In this document: positions 34,268 to 45,962 of the stretch, piece by piece
How positions within the stretch are numbered: the first letter of the stretch is position 1
Layout of the letters: each line of letters opens with the position of its first letter
Origin: Echinarachnius parma
Taxonomy: Eukaryota; Echinodermata; Echinoidea; Clypeasteroida; Echinarachniidae
NCBI GenBank assembly: GCA_037951105.1
Contig: JBAMJV010002038.1
Coordinates: 62,001-126,000 of the forward strand
Direction of reading: 5' to 3'
DNA length: 64,000 nucleotides
Notes under the pieces: model-generated
Seen by the model: only the letters and a program-made list of their open reading frames with translations
Databases searched by the model: none
Told to the model about the DNA's origin: nothing
Made by a program: the position numbers and the translations under genes

Positions 34268-37200
34268 CCCAGCTAGCCACCTGACGTCGTGCCAACGTTG
34301 GGCCGATGTCATTTTCGTTGTAAGGGGACGTTGGGCCAACATGCGACATGCGACGTCACCGAGACGTTAAAATGTCCGCCAGCCCAACATCAGCTCGGCG
34401 TCGTTTTTTAATGCTGGCCCAACGTCATTTAGCGATTTCGGTCCAACATCAATTATTGACAATGGCCCAATGTCAGTTCTAACTTAGGCCCAACATCGAT
34501 TCCTGACGTTGAAAGAACATCAAGTTCTGACGTTGGCCCGACGTTAAAATGTCCGCCAGCCCAACATTGTACCAACATCATTTTGTGATGTCGAGCAAAT
34601 GTCAATTTCCGACAATGGCCCAACACCGAATCCTGACATAGGACAGATATCAAATTCTGATGTGGGCTCGACGTTAAAATGTCCGCCAGACCAACATCGT
34701 CACTACGTCATTTTGTGATATTGGCATAACGTCAATTTTCGACAAGGGCCCAACATCAACTCATGACATTGGATCAACATAACATTATGATGTCGGCTCG
34801 CGGTTAAAATGTCCACTAGCCCAACATTGTCACGACATCATTCTGTGATGTTGAGCCAATGTCAATTTCCGACAATGGCCCAACACCGAATCCAGACATA
34901 GGACAGATATCAAATTCTGATGTGGGCTCGACGTTAAAATGTCCGCCAGCCCAACATCGTCACTATGTCATTTTGTGATATTGGCATAACGTCAATTTCC
35001 GACAATGGCCCAACATCAACTCATGATATTGGACCAACATAACATTATGATGTCGGCTCGAGGTTAAAATGTCCGCTAGCCCAACATTGTCACGACAGCA
35101 TTTTGTGATGTTGGCCCAATGTCAATTTCCGCTAATGGCCCAATATCAAATCCTGAAGTTGGTCCAACATCAAATTCTGACGTTGGCCCGACATTAAAAT
35201 ATCCGCCAGCCCGACATTAGCCCAACGTTATTGTTTATTGTTGGCCCAACATCAAATCTTGACGTTTGCCCAACATCAAATCTTGACGTTCGCCCGACGT
35301 TTGAATGTCCGCTAACCCAACATTGGCCCAACGTCATTTTCTGATGCTGGACCAAGATCACAATTTGACAATGGCCCAATGTCAAATGGCCAACGTAGGA
35401 CCAACATCAAAAACGTAAAAAGAAATGTGAAGACATGCATAGATTCCACGTTTGCTCCATGTACTTTGTTTAACCTTTACACACATTCATGAATCATAAT
35501 TTTATACATATCCTATTCCTACACCTATTGCCTAATCCTAACTTATCATCCTATCGTCCTACAAACACATGTCGCAATCGGTATAATATATATACACCTC
35601 TTCTTAGCATGTATGTTTTGTAATGGTTAGTAATTTCAGAGCGTTGAATCTGAAATAATCCACCTTCAAATTATATTCATAACACTATTTACATGTGTTA
35701 TTTATATTCTTATATATCTTTATAAATTATATACAGCAGCAAGGACATGACAAAAGTATATTTTTTAATATAAATGATTCCAAAAATCGAAAATTTTCAT
35801 TTCACTTACGATCGCTTATAATCGATCATGAATAGCAATACTTCTTTTTCTTTACTTTTGAATTACTAATGTTTGTAATCGATTAAACGAAATGCAATTC
35901 ATTAGAGATTCTCAAAGCAAGCTAACACAAATATTATAAGTACCCAGCTAGCTAACTGACGTCGGACCGGTGTCGGCAGGTCGTCGGCAAGATCGTGGTC
36001 GGCAAACAAACGTCGCGCCAACATTTCGCCAACGTCGAATTTAAGTTTGAGGTTTTGGAAATTAAATAAGTCGGAAAATGGTTGTAGTTGAATGTCGTGC
36101 CGATGTCATAAAGCTGACGAAAAAATACGTCTCAAATAAAACGTCGCGCTAAAATCGCACCAATGCCGAAACTGATACCAATTTAAGAGTCATTAAATCG
36201 ATGTTCAGCCTATGTCAATATTCTGACATGAATATGTCATCTCTAATATGACGTCGGGATAATTTCGCGCCGATGTTGGAACTGGTAGCAATTAAAGAGG
36301 TCGGTAAATAACATTGTAACATTGATGTCGGACCAATGTTTTTTTTATTGGACATACATATGACATCTCAATTATGACGCCAAAGCGATATCCTGCCGAT
36401 GTCATAAATGACACCAATGTAACTAATCATTAAATAGTCATTAAATGGATGTTGTGCCGATGTCAATAATTCGACATGAATATGACATCTCAAATATAAA
36501 ATCGGCCTTCTATCGCCCCGATGTTGGAACTGGTAGTAATTTAAGAGGTCGGTAAAACGTTGCGAAATTTATGTTGGGCCAATGTTATTAATTGAACATA
36601 AATATGACAACTCAAATACAACTTTGGGCCTATACCGCACAGATGTCGGAACTTATAGCAATGTTCAAGGAGGGTGAAAGGTTGTTAAATAGATGTCGGG
36701 CGGATGTCATTACTCCTACATAAATATGACATCTCTATTAAGACGTCAGTTCGATATTGTGATGATGTTGGATCTGGTAGCAATTTAAGAGGTCGGTACA
36801 TGGTTGTGAAATTAATGCAGGGCCAATGTTTTTAATTGGACCTCAATATGATATCTCAATTATAACGTCACACCGATATCTTGCCGATGTCAGAATTTGC
36901 AGCAATAAAACAAGTAGGCAAATGGTCATCAAATCGATGTTGCGCCCATGTCAATACTGCGACATGAATATATGAGACCCCAAATTTGATGTCGGTCCGA
37001 TATTGTGCCGATGTTAGAACTTGTTAGCAATTTAATAGTTCTGTATATGGTGTTTAGTTTGATGTCAGCCTGATGTAATTTATTAAACATCTATACTATG
37101 ACGGCAAACTTATATTCCGTCGAAGACAGAACCTTCAGCAACGGAACAAGTCGGCAAATGGTAAAATTAATGTCCTGCCATTAATCCGTCATAAATATGA

Positions 37201-40200
37201 CATCTAAAATATGGCGTCGGTTCGACAGTGTGCCGATGATAGAGCTCTAGCAAATTAAGGGGTTGTTATAATAAATGGTTGTTAATTTGATGTCGGGCCG
37301 ATGTAATTAATTAGACATCTGAAATATGACGTCAAACCGTTATCCTGTCGATGTCAAAACCGTTATCAATGGAACAAGTCGGCAAATGGTCATTAAATTA
37401 ATGTCGTGCCCATGTCATTAATCCGACATGAATAAGAGATCTCAAATATGACGTCGGGCTAATATCGCGCCGATGTTGGAACTGGTAGAAAATTAAGAGG
37501 TTGGTCAAAGATTGTAAAATTGATGTTGGGATTATGTTATTAAATATACATAAATATGACAGCTCAAATATGACGTTGGGTCAATGTTGTACCGATGTCG
37601 GAACTGGCGACCATTTTGCCGGCTTGTTTCATGCTGCCAGTTCTGACATCGGCATGATATCGCTATGGCGTCATCATTGAGATGTCATATTCATGTCTAA
37701 TCACTGACGTCGCCACAACATCAATTTAATGAACATTTGCCGAGTTGTGTCATTGCTGCAAGTTCTTACATCGGCTTGACATCATATTAAAGAGGCCATA
37801 TTGATGTCTAATTAATAACATCGGACCGACATCAATTGTACTACCATTTACCGACCTCGTAATTTGCCATCATTTCCGACATCGGCGCGATATTAGCACG
37901 ACGTTACATTGCACATGTCATATTCATGTCGGATTATTGACATCGGCTCAACATCAACTTAATGACTATAAGCCGAGTTGATTCAATGTTGCCCATTCTG
38001 ACATCGGCAGGATTTCGGTTCGACGTCAGAATTGATATTTCATATTTTTGTCTCCTTAATAACCCGACATAAATTTCACAACCATTTACCGACCTCTCTA
38101 ATTGCTACCAGTTCCAACATCGGCGCGAAATTAGCCCGACGTCATTTATGAGATGTCATATTCATGTAGGACTATTGACATCGGCGCAACATCAATTTTA
38201 TGACCATTTATCATATCTATAACGGATTAATGACAGGACATTAATTTTACCATTTGCCGACTTGTTCCGTTGCTGAAGGTTCTGTCTTCGACGGAATATA
38301 TGTTTGCCGTCATAGTATAGATGTCTAATAAATTACATCGGGCTGACATCAAACTAAACACCATTTACAGAACTCTTAAATTGCTAACAAGTTCTAACAT
38401 CGGCACAATACGGACCGACATCATATTTGGGGTCTCATATTTATATCGGAGTTATGACATTGGCCCGACATAAAGTTTACAACCTGTTTCCTACCTTCCA
38501 TATTGCTACCAGTTCCGATATTCGCGCGATATTAGCCCGACGGCATATTTGACATGTCATATTCATGTCGGAGTATTGACATTGGTGCAACATCGATTCG
38601 ATGACCATTTGCCGACTTGTTTTATTGCTGCTAATTCTGACATCGGCAGGATATCGGTGTGACGTCATAATTGAAATGTCATATTGAGGTTAAATTAATA
38701 ACATTGGGCTAATGTCGGAGTGGCGGACATTTTAATGTCGGGCCAACGTCAGAATTTGATGTTGGCCTTTTGTTGGGTAACCTGACATTGGGCCAGTGCC
38801 AACAATTAATGGTAAGCCAACATCACAAAATGACATTGGGCCAATGTTGGGCTGGCGGACATTTTAACGTCGAGCCCACATCAGAATTGTATATCTCTCC
38901 TATGTCAGGATTCGGTGTTGGGCCATTGTCGGAAATTGACATTGGCTTAACATCACATAATGATGTTATGACAATGTTTGGCTAGCGGACATTTTAACCT
39001 CGAGCCCACATCATAATGTTATGTTGGGCCAATGTCATGAGTTGATGTTGGGCCATTGTCAGAAATTGACGTTAGGTCAATATCACAAAATGACGTGGTT
39101 ACGGTGTTGGGCTGGCGGACATTTTAACGTCGGGCCAAAGTCAGAACTTGATGTTCTTTCAACGTCAGGAATCGACGTTGGGCATACGTTAGAACTGACA
39201 TTGGGCCATTGTCAATATTTGATGTTGGGCCGAAATCGCAAAATGACGTTGGGTCAGCATTAAAAAAAAAACCGCCGCGCTGATGTTGGGCTGGCGGACA
39301 TGTTTACGTCGCATGTTTAATGTAGGCCCAACGTCCTCTTACAACGAATTTTACATCGGCCCAACGTTGTCACAATGTTAGGTGGCTAAAAGGGTTATTC
39401 CGTTGTGCTTCCTAAGAATTAGAGGAAAGTGAGTATATAGGTATTGGTAAAAGTGCATAATTAACAGACAAATGTCAACTTTTTGTCAAACTTTGAATCC
39501 CTCCCACACGAGTTCGTGATACGTACACCATGCATACATAATTAGTCGTCATTTATGAGATGTCATATTCATATCGGACTATTGACATTGGCGCAACATC
39601 AGTTTTATGACCATTTGCCGACTTGTTTCATAGCTGCCAGAGGCTGACATCGGCAGGATATCGCTATGGCGTCATCATGGAGATGGAGATGTCATATTTA
39701 TGTCTAATCATTAACCTTGGCACAACATCAATTTTACAACCATTTACCGACCTCCTAAATTGCTATCAGTTCCAACATCGGCGCGGTATTGGCCCGACGT
39801 CATTCATGAGATGGCATATTCATGTCGGACTATTGACATCAACGCAACATCAATTTTATGACCATTTGCCGAGTTGTTTCATTGCTGAATGTTCTAACGT
39901 CGGCGGGATATCGGCCTGACATCATATTGTCGATATCATATTGATGTTCAATTAATAACATTGTCCCGACATTACTTTCACAACCATTTACCGTCCTCTT
40001 AAAAGGATACCAGTTCCAACATCGGCGCGATATAAGGTCGACGTCAAATTGAAGATGTCATATTCATGTCGGACTATGGACATCGATGCAATATCAATTT
40101 GCTGACCATTTGCCGAGTGGTTTCAATGCTGAATTATGTTCTTACGTCGGCGGGATATCGGTCTGACATCATATTGTTGATATCATATTGATGTTCAATT

Positions 40201-40742
40201 AATAACATTGTCCCGACATTACTTTCAAAACCATTAAGCCACCTCTTAAATTGATACCACTTCCAACATCGGCGCGATATTAGCCCGACGTCATGTATGA
40301 GATGTCATATTAATGTCGGACCATTGACATTGGCGCAACATCAATTGTATGACCATTTGCCGACTTGTTTCATAGCTGCCAGATGTTGACATCGGCAGAA
40401 TATCGCTATGGCCTCATCATTGAGATGTCATATTCATGTCGAATCGATTTTTATTGGGCCATTGGCGGAAATTGACGTTGGGCCAACATCACAGAATGAT
40501 GTCGTGACAATGTTGGGCTAGCGGATATTTTAACCTCGAGCCGACATCATAATGTTATGTAGATCCAATGTCATGAGATGATGTTGGGCCATTGTCGGAA
40601 ATTGACGTTGTGCCAATATATCACAAAAATGACGTAGTGACGATGTTGGGCTGGCGGACATTTTAACCTCGAGCCAACCGCGATAAGCCGACATCCGGCC
40701 AACAACTTATGACATCGGCACGACGTCAGGTGACTAGCTGGG
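34268..40742. mobile_element. 6.5-kb foldback element built from satellites
   Basis: Ends CCCAGCTAGCCACCTGACGT and the inverse of CCCAGCTAGTCACCTGACGT, the same terminus as the 338-bp element at 13711-14048. AA flanks both sides (34266-34267, 40743-40744). Inside are two satellite families in both orientations: a ~130-bp unit with AAAATGTCCGCCAGCCCAAC (34268-35400 forward; 38700-39393 and 40444-40742 reverse) and a ~125-bp unit with GCGCCGATGTTGGAACTGG (35943-37610 forward; 37610-38700 and 39545-40440 reverse). Spacers at 35400-35940 and 39394-39545 are AT-rich unique sequence. Open frames inside are satellite translations. It interrupts a gag-like gene. Confidence 0.85.
35943..39393. repeat. 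Inner foldback unit with related termini
   Basis: Begins CCCAGCTAGCTAACTGACGT after a TA and ends GTTAGGTGGCTAAAAGGG before TTA, a diverged inverse of the family terminus. This suggests that one family member inserted into another, or that a unit of the larger element was amplified. Confidence 0.55.
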
Positions 40743-40744
40743 AA

Positions 40745-41425
40745 CGTCTACCTCGACCTCGGGCATAGTGTCTACATCATTATCAGGCACAACGACTTCC
40801 TCGTCTACCTCGTCTTCCAGCAACTCGACTTTCTCATCATCCTGCACATCGACTACCATATCATCGGGCACATCACCTTCCTTGTCATCGGGCACATCGA
40901 CTACCTTGTCATCAGGCACATCGACTACCTTGTCATCTGGCACATCGCCTTCCTTGTCATCTGGCACATCGACTACCTTGTAATCAGGCAAATCGACTAC
41001 CTCGTCATCAGTTACAACTGCATTGCTTGGCTCAGCGTCGGACTTGCTTGCCCCAGCTTTTTCGTTAGACTCCAGTACTGCCCCATTGTTTGGCACAGCG
41101 TCTGACCCCCGTCTGACCCGCTTGCCCCGACAACTTCCTTATCATCCTGTACATGTGTGCGAGTGTAGAAGCTGGTCATAGTTTTAATCAGTTCCTTGTA
41201 TTTCTTGTCCCCTGGCTGCTTCGGTGAAACCAGGCTGCGAAGTTGATTATAGGCTACTGGCCCAATCACCTCAAGAAACATCGCCTGCTTGTCCTCCTCT
41301 GAATTAATGTCATTTGCGATGGAATAGAACTCAAACCGTTCTGTGTACTGGCACCAGTCACTTCCCTCCAGAAAATTTTCCATATTTCCTATACGCGCCA
41401 TTTTGGATTTACTCCTCGTCGCCAT
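40745..41425 (-). pseudogene. Gag-like gene, N-terminal part and acidic repeats, frameshifted
   Basis: The ATG at 41423-41425 opens a frame with ENFLEGSDWCQYTERFEFYS, AMFLEVIGPVAYNQLRSLVS and YKELIKTM. This W..Y.ERFE.Y..AN...........FL...G...Y..LR.L..P pattern matches the N-terminal gag region of Ty3/gypsy-like retroelements in invertebrates (my recognition, not a search). After residue ~105 the frame shifts at an 11-bp tandem duplication (41099-41120). The other frame then gives repeats of the type VVDVPDDKEGDVPDD down to the foldback at 40742. No LTR or pol gene is seen. It could be a dead retroelement or a formerly co-opted gag gene. Confidence 0.55.
41099..41120. repeat. 11-bp tandem duplication causing the frameshift
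   Basis: CGTCTGACCCC is followed directly by CGTCTGACCCG. Eleven bases shift the frame by two, exactly the offset between the upstream gag-like frame and the downstream acidic-repeat frame. Confidence 0.8.
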
Positions 41426-42400
41426 TGTAATAACTCTGAATTCTACAGGTTATTATTATTAATTATGATATACAGTATACAGACTCAAGATTACACACAG
41501 GACACAAGTAGCTAGTTTGGTGGTCACATACTGAAGTGACTTTAATTCGATAGCAAGGTTTCTCCAATGCATATAAACAATGGTATATGTGTGTGAGAGG
41601 GTAATTGATGACCCGGGGTGGAAAGGTCTGGACAATGTTTACTGGATCTAGCCAGTGGTGTGAGCTGTGGAATGTTGATGAGTAAACAGAGAGAATGGCA
41701 GAAAGTAAGAGAGAATGACAGAATGTAAGAGTTGAATGATAAGATGATGATGGTACAATTTAGAGCATGATGCATAATCAAATAATATACTTCAGGATAT
41801 CACACAACTAGTATTTTCAAACGGTTCAATAATGCAGTAATGCTCAAAGGCACGGTTGAGTGGCGCATCGTGGACTAAATTATTCATGATCGAGCATTGT
41901 ATTGGTCCGATCAAAAGAACACATTCGCTGCAGTATAAAAACATAGATAGGCGCATAGTGAGGGTTGCACGTCACAAATTGGTGCATTGTGGGATAGAAC
42001 AAGCTCGCTCGCGAATTTGTGTCATTAGAATTTCAAAGCCAATTATAAGAACCCACAATCATACTTTTTTTACACAAAATTGTGTTTATTGACCTAGAAT
42101 ATCTGTCTTTCAATCATTAAAAGCTTGAAATCGTGTGGAAGTCCTCTTTAAAATGATAAGGGCGCTAAGATTTCAACTAGCTTTAACTTTAATATATGTT
42201 GTCCCAGTTTTTTGATAGATGTAAGAAAAGTATACATTCTCCATACTGTTTTTTTTTTCAAAAATAATTAACAAATCAGACAGAGCTGTTAATTGCGACT
42301 TTTAGAAATGCCAAAAACTTTAAACGCGATTATCTCGGAATGACATTCGCGCGCGCGTAAGGACTTATTTAGCGCCCTTCTCTTTCTCAACCGACGCTAT
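41426..42400. other. Non-coding DNA upstream of the gag-like frame
   Basis: No domain-bearing frame and no clear repeat boundary. From about 42397 the sequence becomes paralogous to 59497 onward, so the insertion-rich part of the intron ends here. Confidence 0.4.
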
Positions 42401-42554
42401 GTTTCTTTGGTATACTTTGTCAAATATTGATTGTAATTTATTTGTTGAATATGATTTGTATATTATTGTTGAAAAGGGAAACAAAACATGCAATTTGAAA
42501 ATATTAGCTTGTTTTGTATGACATTCAATTTGGACTAATTTGTATCATAATTAC

Positions 42555-42808
42555 CACTACTAAGCTGCGTCCCATCATTACAGGCAAATGTTCCTTCTAC
42601 CACGTCATCCGTACAGCCGACCCACATGTCAACGTTAATAGACACTGCGTTACCGACAGCTGTCATCTCAGCATCGTCATTGGGAACGAACACTTGGCCT
42701 CCTATCCCTGTACATGATGTGTTCGCAGCATCGTACGTCACGGGGAAAATAATAACTGGTAGCATCCTGATCCTATGCTCTGCCATCCCCCTGTAGGACA
42801 CGCAGCCT
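42555..42808 (-). pseudogene. C-type lectin-like domain, first exon, frameshifted (locus A)
   Basis: Paralogue of the exon at 59654-59920, with the same acceptor context (TGTCAG) and the same donor (GTAGTG|GTAATT). It is 254 bp against 267 bp. Nine bases are an in-frame loss in the SAAYVGNYAY region; a further four are lost just after GGATGCTACCAG, which shifts the frame and gives an early TGA in the ancestral frame. The rest still reads VPNDDAE, WVGCTDDVVEGTFACNDGTQLS in the other frame, so the loss is recent or an assembly error. Non-coding flank similarity to 59.5-59.65 kb shows it arose by genomic duplication. Confidence 0.8.
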
Positions 42809-43013
42809 CTGACATTAAACAAAAAGTAACGTAAACATTAATTAAAGTCATTAAGTAACGGACATTTATAAACTGATATATTTGCAATGTTAACATTCGG
42901 AGACTGCAATTATGGATAGTAAGCTTGGCATATTATACAGTACGTCGGTAGTGGAGAATACTGTAAAAAAAAAGAAAGAAAAAAGTTATTTTTAAATCAT
43001 ATTGAAGGGCATA

Positions 43014-43537
43014 TACAGGGTGGCCCAAAAAAAAACGGAACGGGGTACTTCCAAAAATATACTACCACAATGTTTATGTTCATCGGATAGGGTGTCCTTT
43101 CCAATGAAAAACGATACCAAGAACAGAAATGTTGGTCAGGTCGTTTTTGTTTAAGTACGCAGTGAGTGAGACCATGTCAGGTGCCGATTTATGTCGATGA
43201 ATAGTCAATGCCAGTTTAACCGCACTCCTTGCCCGTAATAACATTCAGCGAGCATGCCCATTCTCTCGGCACACGGCTGAGTGCACACTAACAACAGTGC
43301 GCGATGCTCAACGCTATGAATGGCGGTTCGTGCGATTCATCAAGCGCTGGCTCAATACAAATTGACAAAAAAGAGAACCTGACATGGGTCACTCGCAGCG
43401 CCCTAAAACAAAAACTACACGACCAAATTGACTGTTCTTGGTATAGTTGTTCATTTGAAAAGACACTCTATCCGATGAACATAATATATTTGTATAGTGG
43501 GAAGTGCCCCGTTCCGTTTTTTGGGGGCCACCCTGTA
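43014..43537. mobile_element. 524-bp mariner-like non-autonomous element
   Basis: Ends TACAGGGTGGCCCAAAAAAA and the inverse of TACAGGGTGGCCCCCAAAAA, continuing through CGGAACGGGG. TA duplicated at 43012-43013 and 43538-43539. The CAGGGTG-type terminus with a TA target fits the Tc1/mariner superfamily. The inside has a GC-rich stretch with short frames but no DDE signature I can name. Confidence 0.85.
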
Positions 43538-44417
43538 TAGTACTCGACGTCTCCCCTCGTTCTTTGAAAAGTGAGGGGATTAGAACATATTAATAGAGAT
43601 ACTTAATCTACTTAGTAGATCCCGATCCCCCCGTAGAAGCGCACACGCACGTGAGCATTATTATGCACTATCCTAGCACAACTAGCACTGTTGTTGTTGT
43701 ATTTATTGGAAATAGTACTCAATTGTGATTTTTTTTTTTGCGCCACAAAGTCTTATTTATTCTTCCAAAACATTTATCATATCTTCAGGCAGCGGCATGC
43801 TGACACCCCGCAGAGCAAGAAGTGCGGCAGGCGAGAAGGATTCTTGTAATTGTGCACCAGGGTAATATGGAATAATGCACATTTTAATTTACCGAATATA
43901 CAGTCACTGAAGCCACCACTATCAACAAATAGGCTAATTTGCATGGAGCATAGATATTTCATGCAGGTGCATGGAAAAAACAATAAAGTTCCGATTGACA
44001 GTTTATCTTAGAAGAGTTCGTAAATGATGTTCCGGGGAGGCGCGCCAGTACAACTTTTCAGCTGCATACATTGATCATGTTGATCATTGATATAATTATG
44101 AATATTTCTTTCGTTATTATTTCAATAATTATTCTGTATGTTTCATGTGATTTGTTGAAAATAAAATGAATCCGAATCAGAATATGTTTTATCTCAGTTA
44201 TTCACATAAAGTACAATTTATCGAATATAACGAATCGGTGCTTAGTGATACATAGATTTTTTGCATATCGAAAAACAAATTAATACAGCAATTTGATAGC
44301 AAACCATGAGTGTGCTTATACAGGATCAATGTAACCAATTGAATGTGGATATGACAAGCCTTTACTGTAAGCCTTTACTGTTTTATTTTGAGTTGATCAC
44401 TTTATTGTAAGTTCAAC

Positions 44418-45087
44418 CAGTGGCGTACCCAGGATTTTTTCAAGGGGGGGGGGGGGTTATTTCGTCAGAAAATTTTCTGTCAGCGGGGAGGGGGGGGGGG
44501 GGGATAGTCCGGTCCAAATTGTTGAGGCCGAGACCAAGACCCATTGGTTGAGAATCCTGTAAGCGGGGGGGGGGGGGGGGGGGGGGGGGGGGGAGGTCGG
44601 AGGTCGTAGACAATTTTCGAAGCCGAGACCAAGAATTTTCGACATTTTCGAGACCGAGACCAGGTCTGGTCCAAAATGTTCGACGCCGAGACCAAGATCA
44701 TTGGTTGAGAATTATGTAAGCAGGGGGGGGGGGGGGGGGGGGGTCGTAAATTTTCGAAGCCGAGATCAAGTACCTTCCGCAAATTTTAGACATTTTCGAG
44801 ACCGAGACCAGGTGCGGTCAACATTTTTCGAGACCGAGACCAAGACCCAGTGGTTGAGAATCCTGTAAGCGGGGGGGGGGGGGGGGGGGGGGGGGGTGTC
44901 GTAGGAAATTTCAACGCCACAAATTGTCGACATTTCCGAGGCCGAGACCACGGTTTGTCGCACTTATCGAGGGAAAGACCATAAACAATGACAATTGGGA
45001 CCACTTAAATTCGGTCTCGAGACCAGTTAAAATTTGTAAAGGGGGGGGGGGGGGTTCAACCCCCCCCCCCCCCTGGGTACGCCTATG
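44418..45087. mobile_element. 670-bp hAT-like element with poly-G/poly-C
   Basis: Left end CAGTGGCGTACCCAGG, right end in inverse CATAGGCGTACCCAGG. Target duplication AGTTCAAC at 44410-44417 and 45088-45095 (8 bp, exact). The inside is a tandem series of units with GAGGCCGAGACCAAG and TGGTTGAGAATCCTGTAAGC separated by G runs of 20-35. No transposase. Confidence 0.9.
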
Positions 45088-45167
45088 AGTTCAACAAAGG
45101 AGCAAGAGTACAAGTGTACATACATAGTAACATGTTATATTATACATTGCAATAATAAATGTAGCCC

Positions 45168-45460
45168 GGGGCCCCGTAACTTTACGATTGATCGTACGAT
45201 CGATTATCGATCGTACGATCAATCGTAAAGAAAAACTGTAACATAAACATGCTACGATCAATTGCTTCTACGATCAATCGTAGTTAGCAATTGATCCTAA
45301 CTCACGATTGATCGTACGATCAATAATTGATCGTACGATCAATTTTCTATTTTCTGTAACATAAACGTTCTACGATTGATCGTAACCACAGAAAATCAAT
45401 CGTAGACTCTACGATCAATCGTAGAATCCACGATTGATCCATGAGTGATCGTAGCCTGGA
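45168..45460. repeat. Dense ACGATCAATCGTA repeat block
   Basis: More than ten copies, in both orientations, of ACGATCAATCGTA/TACGATTGATCGT, several arranged as longer palindromes such as GATTGATCGTACGATCAATC. Bounded on the left by GGGGCCCCGTAAC. Probably a MITE-type element; the right end is unclear. Confidence 0.6.
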
Positions 45461-45808
45461 GCAATAAAAATGGCTGCATAAGACTCAAGGGCGTAGCCCT
45501 GGGAGGGGACGCGCCCCATAAAAAATGTTCTCTGCTTCTTCCCTAGGTCTCCTTTCATCAAGAATTTATACTTTCAGGAAAAAAAATACCACAGAAATAG
45601 GTTAAATTTCATGTTATTTAAGAGGCAAATTTTACCATTTTAGCCCAAAATAAAATATATTTTTGAAAAAATTATTATTTTTGGCCTAAATTATGTCATT
45701 TTGAAGGTCAAACATGGTAAATACAGACATTTTGGGCCACCATCATTCCTAAAAAGACCTTGGATAATCCAATCTAAAAAAAAAAAAGTGGAATATGATT
45801 GGAATTCT

Positions 45809-45962
45809 GGGCCCCGTTTCATGGAAGGGTCTTTATTATCCACAGACCGTCCTAACTGTCACGTGACTATGACTGAATTACATACATTACGTAATTCAGT
45901 CAGAGTCATGTGACAGTCAGGACGTTTTTTTTATATAAGACCCTTTCATGAAAAGAGGCCCT
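45809..45962. repeat. 154-bp palindromic MITE
   Basis: GGGCCCCGTTTCATGGAAGG at the left pairs with the right end CCTTTCATGAAAAGAGGCCC. The inner arms ACTGTCACGTGACTATGACT and AGTCAGAGTCATGTGACAGT are also inverted copies, with the centre at ATTACGTAAT. Confidence 0.7.

Larger units (their letters stand above)
23604..42554 (-). other. Inferred 19-kb intron inside the CTLD (locus A)
   Basis: Runs between donor GTAGTG|GTAATT at 42555 and acceptor CACACAG at 23604. The paralogous intron in locus B is 692 bp (58962-59653). Locus A keeps both edges of that short intron (23.6-23.84 with 25.36-25.64 kb, and 42.40-42.55 kb); a 1.5-kb foldback sits in the first part and about 16.7 kb of mobile DNA lies between the two parts. 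Confidence 0.6.

Noticed and set aside
33418..34370. Plus-strand frames opposite the acidic gag-like tail
   Set aside because: Complementary to the acidic repeats, with no domain; the minus-strand frame continues a frame found beyond the foldback.
34268..40742. Possible CRISPR-like array
   Set aside because: Regular repeats exist, but the units are 125-130 bp satellites without unique spacers, in a eukaryotic foldback.
40768..40983. Ser/Thr-rich plus-strand protein
   Set aside because: Antisense of the VPDD repeat; low-complexity by construction.
43304..43540. Transposase remnant in the mariner-like element
   Set aside because: Short frames only, and no DDE/D or helix-turn-helix motif that I can identify.
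43777..43983. Minus-strand cysteine-containing frame near locus A
   Set aside because: Does not match PAN, CTLD or a signal exon, and has no good splice sites; insufficient to call a coding exon.
44457..45004. Proline-rich proteins next to poly-G tracts
   Set aside because: They lie wholly inside a hAT-like element defined by an exact 8-bp duplication; sequence is repeat-derived.
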